Assembly (NCBI RefSeq): GCF_009664365.1
Contig: NZ_CP044310.1
Span: forward strand, 1,127,001 to 1,191,000
DNA: 64,000 nt
Direction of reading: 5' to 3'
DNA from: Paenibacillus xylanilyticus
GTDB taxonomy: Bacteria > Bacillota > Bacilli > Paenibacillales > Paenibacillaceae
A program made the position numbers and the translations under genes. Of this stretch, positions 61,574 to 64,000 are shown in pieces (the stretch's first letter is position 1; each line of letters begins with the position of its first letter). The notes beneath the pieces are model-generated. The model was not told the origin of the DNA. It saw nothing but the letters and a program-made list of their open reading frames with translations, and made no database searches.

Positions 61574-62256
61574 GTAAACTACCATGTGATATTGTAAGAG
61601 ATTTATTGCCTCTTTATTATGATGATGTATGCAGCACAGCCACAAAAGAAGATATTGAAGCACATATTAATACATGTTCAGATTGCAAGCTGACGCTGGA
61701 AAAATTGAAAGAGCAAGAGTATCTTTCCCTTGAAAATATTGAGAGAAATATGATTGAGGGAAATGGACTTAAAAGTATTGCAGCGTTTTGGGACCGATCA
61801 AAGGCAAGGGCATTTGCTAAGGGAGTATTAGTTGCTATTTCTATTTTTTCTCTACTAATCTTGGGGTATATAGGCCTTACCCAATGGAATATTGTGACTG
61901 TACCTACCGAGGTAATACGAATAACGGATATAAGCCAGTTGAGTGACGGAAAAATTGTATATCATGTAAAAATGACGGATGGGTACAATGTAAACCAAAT
62001 TAATTATAAGGTGAATAGTGATGGGGATGTATATATGGTACCCGTTCGTCCTCTTATTAGATCTAAACAATATTATCAAATTGGACTAGCCAATAAGTAT
62101 GACTTTGTTAACCTTGAACAAATAAGAGCCAATCAAGGTGTTGAAATTCGAGCCGTATATTATGGGTCGCCTAAGGAACCTATCCTCATTTGGAAAAAGG
62201 GCGCCGAGTTGCCGGTCGCAAGTGATACGGTAGAAGCCCTGTTTCAATTCGACTAA
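61570..62256 (+). CDS. Anti-sigma factor with zinc-finger (zf-HC2) domain
   Basis: A 228-residue partner of the sigma factor. The N-terminal zinc-binding anti-sigma domain has CDIVRDLLPLYYDDVCS and the HINTCSDC ligand set (His-x3-Cys-x2-Cys). A membrane helix follows (VLVAISIFSLLILGYIGL, about 79-97), then an extracytoplasmic part of about 130 residues that would sense the signal. The TTG at 61570 overlaps the sigma gene's stop. This is the standard ECF module. The stimulus is unknown. Confidence 0.88.
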   Translation: MSKLPCDIVRDLLPLYYDDVCSTATKEDIEAHINTCSDCKLTLEKLKEQEYLSLENIERNMIEGNGLKSIAAFWDRSKARAFAKGVLVAISIFSLLILGYIGLTQWNIVTVPTEVIRITDISQLSDGKIVYHVKMTDGYNVNQINYKVNSDGDVYMVPVRPLIRSKQYYQIGLANKYDFVNLEQIRANQGVEIRAVYYGSPKEPILIWKKGAELPVASDTVEALFQFD

Positions 62257-62264
62257 CAAAAGAA

Positions 62265-62295
62265 GGTAGCAAATCAACGTGATTAGCTACCTTTG
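62265..62295 (+). terminator. Hairpin after the anti-sigma gene
   Basis: AGGTAGCAAATCA pairs with TGATTAGCTACCT, with TTGTTCAAC following, much like the hairpin repeats at 52661 and 53605. Confidence 0.65.
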
Positions 62296-62338
62296 TTCAA
62301 CAAACTGGCTAATTAGTTCTAAAACGGAGGGGAACACA

Positions 62339-62887
62339 TTGCATAATATGATAAATAAAAGACAATTTATTGAGATGACAGTTAAAGATCAGCATTCTGT
62401 AATATTTAAAGTTAATAATCAAAATGAATTTTTCCGTGGTGTTTCTAAAGAATTAAATGAGGGCTATCTATTTGTTGAAACAGAAGAAGGTAAAAACACT
62501 AAATTTAAAATGGATGACATCATTGAGATTTATGTTATCAAATCTTCATCTTCAAAGCATTGTGCTATCCAATCCCACAGTTTGATGAAAGGTAGCAAGG
62601 ATGACCTTGAAGATCTTGTACTCCAGTTTGAAAGTTTAAATGACGATGTAAAGAAACAAATTACCTCTTCTTTATCAAAAGTGCTTGGTAAACAAGTGAA
62701 CATTTCGAAAATGGATATCACTTCATACAATTTAACTGAAATTGAAATGATTGCTAACATGATAAATGAATATATACTTACTATTAAAACATTGGATATT
62801 CGTTCCGAATTACTCGAATTATATAACAATATGGATTTACCTCAAAAGACTTGTTTTGGGAAAGGGCTAAATCACGATCGAGAATAA
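62339..62887 (+). CDS. Conserved-looking protein of unknown function
   Basis: A 182-residue soluble protein with no signal or membrane segment. The first 65 residues look beta-rich (MTVKDQHSVIFKVNNQNEFF through DDIIEIYVI), like a small barrel. The rest is mainly helical (DDLEDLVLQFESLNDDVKKQ). I recognise no family. ACGGAGGGG precedes the TTG at 62339; the ATG at 62348 is an alternative. Confidence 0.7.
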   Translation: MHNMINKRQFIEMTVKDQHSVIFKVNNQNEFFRGVSKELNEGYLFVETEEGKNTKFKMDDIIEIYVIKSSSSKHCAIQSHSLMKGSKDDLEDLVLQFESLNDDVKKQITSSLSKVLGKQVNISKMDITSYNLTEIEMIANMINEYILTIKTLDIRSELLELYNNMDLPQKTCFGKGLNHDRE

Positions 62888-62961
62888 GTTAAGAGAGGAA
62901 AATTATAAACGCTAAAGTAGTATGCGGGAACTGTCAAAAATCCCTGGGAGGTGAGTATGTG

Positions 62962-63162
62962 ATGGAATTAATTAAAAATGTTCTATTAGGTTTAGTAGTT
63001 TTTGTTGTTGGATTTTTCATTATTATTTTTCTTACAGACTCCGATCTTGAAGCTGAACTTACATATTATGCTGCCATAGCATATGCACTTTTATACTTAG
63101 CCAGTGTTATATCGGTCTGCACCGCGGTACTCCTTAAAAAAATGACTCAATTAAAAAAGTGA
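62962..63162 (+). CDS. Small two-helix membrane protein
   Basis: A 66-residue protein with two membrane segments (VLLGLVVFVVGFFIIIFL and YALLYLASVISVCTAVLL). GGGAGGTGAG precedes the ATG at 62962. The same frame stays open upstream to 62893 and encodes AKVVCGNCQKSLGGEY with a CxxC pair. A ribosome binding site there (AGAGAGG) is followed by ATA where an ATG would be expected. It may thus be a shortened form of a longer protein. Confidence 0.65.
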   Translation: MELIKNVLLGLVVFVVGFFIIIFLTDSDLEAELTYYAAIAYALLYLASVISVCTAVLLKKMTQLKK

Positions 63163-63210
63163 AGCTACACATTAAGTTATCGGGAGACTTTAGATCAATA
63201 AAGATAGCGA

Positions 63211-63245
63211 GGCAGTTGGTCAATAACGATCAACTGTTTTTTTGT
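63211..63245 (+). terminator. Terminator after the small membrane protein gene
   Basis: GCAGTTGGTC pairs with GATCAACTGT around AATAAC, followed by seven T. Confidence 0.8.
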
Positions 63246-63423
63246 TGAAGGACAGTTTACACAGCCTAGCTATGTTTCTTCCATATACACCTTGTTTCCG
63301 CAGAGGAACAGCTTTGACAAAGAAAAGCTAATGTTAAGGCTATTGAAAAAGTTTTTTCTTCTACTGAACCTTTTCCCGCACGGGAGCGAAATAAGATTTG
63401 TATCACGTTCAGGAGGGGCCCCC

Positions 63424-63990
63424 ATGAATGATAAAGAGTTAATTCAATGGCTTGAAAAAGCAATACTTGGTGATGAGTCAGCTTTCCAGCTGGTCTATCA
63501 GGCTACTCACCAAGATGTCTATCGGACCGTTGCTTTTCTCGTCTACAACAAACAGGACATTGAGGAAATTGTGAATGAAGTTTATATGCACATGTGGCGG
63601 TCATATCAGAAATAAGACCCTAACCGACCATTCCGGTTTTGGTTGCACGGGATCACTGTCCATCTTGTACAGGATTGGAAAAGAAAGACCTGGAGACGAA
63701 TTCGCCTTTTTGAACGAAATCGCCAGATGACTTGTGAACAACAGTTCGATTGGACGGACAAAGTCGTCTTGCAGTCCGAAACGCAGCATGAGCTCTTTAG
63801 CCTTGTCCGCCAGTTATCGTACAAACTACGTGTGGTCGTCATCCTGCGCTATTTTCACGATTATACCTTGGAAGAAATTGCGGACATGTTGCAGATCCCC
63901 GTTGGCACAGTTAAATCCAGGCATCATCTAGCACGGAAAGAACTTCGGAAACGATATGAAATGACAGGAGGAGACGTGTATGTCCATTGA
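63424..63990 (+). pseudogene. ECF sigma factor gene interrupted by an in-frame TAA
   Basis: The gene starts at the ATG at 63424 after AGGAGGGG. It reads LIQWLEKAILGDESAFQLVY, then NKQDIEEIVNEVYMHMWRSY (region 2), then a TAA at 63613-63615. The same frame then continues as DPNRPFRFWLHGITVHLVQD and through region 4 (SYKLRVVVILRYFHDYTLEE, IPVGTVKSRHHLARKELRKR) to a TGA at 63988-63990. In relatives the interrupted position is a Tyr, so TAT changed to TAA. Region 2 and region 4 are now separate, so the sigma factor is probably inactive unless the stop is read through. Confidence 0.82.
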
Positions 63991-64000
63991 CAAAGAGTTG
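63980..64000 (+). CDS. Start of a gene cut by the window end, probable anti-sigma factor
   Basis: An ATG at 63980 follows AGGAGGAG and overlaps the sigma gene's end by 11 bases. Only MSIDKEL is seen. Its place directly after a sigma gene suggests an anti-sigma factor, by analogy with the pair at 61-62 kb; the sequence itself cannot show this. Confidence 0.5.

Overview
The window looks like chromosome of a Paenibacillus-type spore-forming Firmicute. The reasons are strong GGAGG ribosome binding sites with frequent TTG and GTG starts, a YesM/YesN-type two-component system, a sporulation-type histidine kinase, futalosine-pathway menaquinone genes, a copper-amine-oxidase-like stalk domain protein, and an AraC/substrate-binding fusion regulator of siderophore uptake. 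No tRNA, rRNA or CRISPR array was seen.

Layout. 1-4.1 kb: end of a stalk-domain protein, a MarR/oxidoreductase pair with two operators, and a chemoreceptor behind a SigD-like promoter. 4.2-9.8 kb: a five-gene family-5 ABC importer behind a cre-like site, more likely for an oligosaccharide than a peptide. 10-11.8 kb: HU, a cold shock protein and a tyrosine recombinase. 12-20.6 kb: a sugar-sensing triad (response regulator, kinase, lipoprotein sensor) followed by mglBAC for galactose or methyl-galactoside. 20.9-28 kb: a kinase with a degenerate GGDEF domain, a MarR-controlled heterodimeric ABC exporter, and a DUF418 membrane protein. 28.4-31.2 kb: an operon of an NrtR-like Nudix regulator, NADAR, microbial PARG and a TARG1/DarG-like macrodomain, all tied to NAD or ADP-ribose chemistry. 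31.4-37.9 kb: siderophore uptake genes with a Fur box, their AraC/SBP regulator, and FetAB. 38-48.2 kb: an oxidoreductase, pyroglutamyl peptidase, mqnB/mqnD, a GntR/ABC/permease operon, a coiled-coil exported protein, an esterase and NikR.

From about 48.3 kb to the end the DNA is visibly richer in A and T and looks accessory. It holds a decayed IS110 element, unknown exported proteins, three acetyltransferases, an arsenic island (arsN-like acetyltransferase, cysteine-pair MarR, cysteine-rich flavoprotein, arsR-arsB-arsC), a LacI regulator facing a 51-residue membrane protein, a sigma/anti-sigma pair, and a second sigma gene broken by an in-frame stop.

The two most interesting systems are the ADP-ribose operon, which groups three unrelated families of ADP-ribose-removing enzymes under one Nudix regulator with no toxin beside it, and the MarR branch of the arsenic island. 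There, nearly identical TTTGCA/TGCAAA operators precede arsN/marR and the flavoprotein, and the regulator carries CC pairs near both ends.
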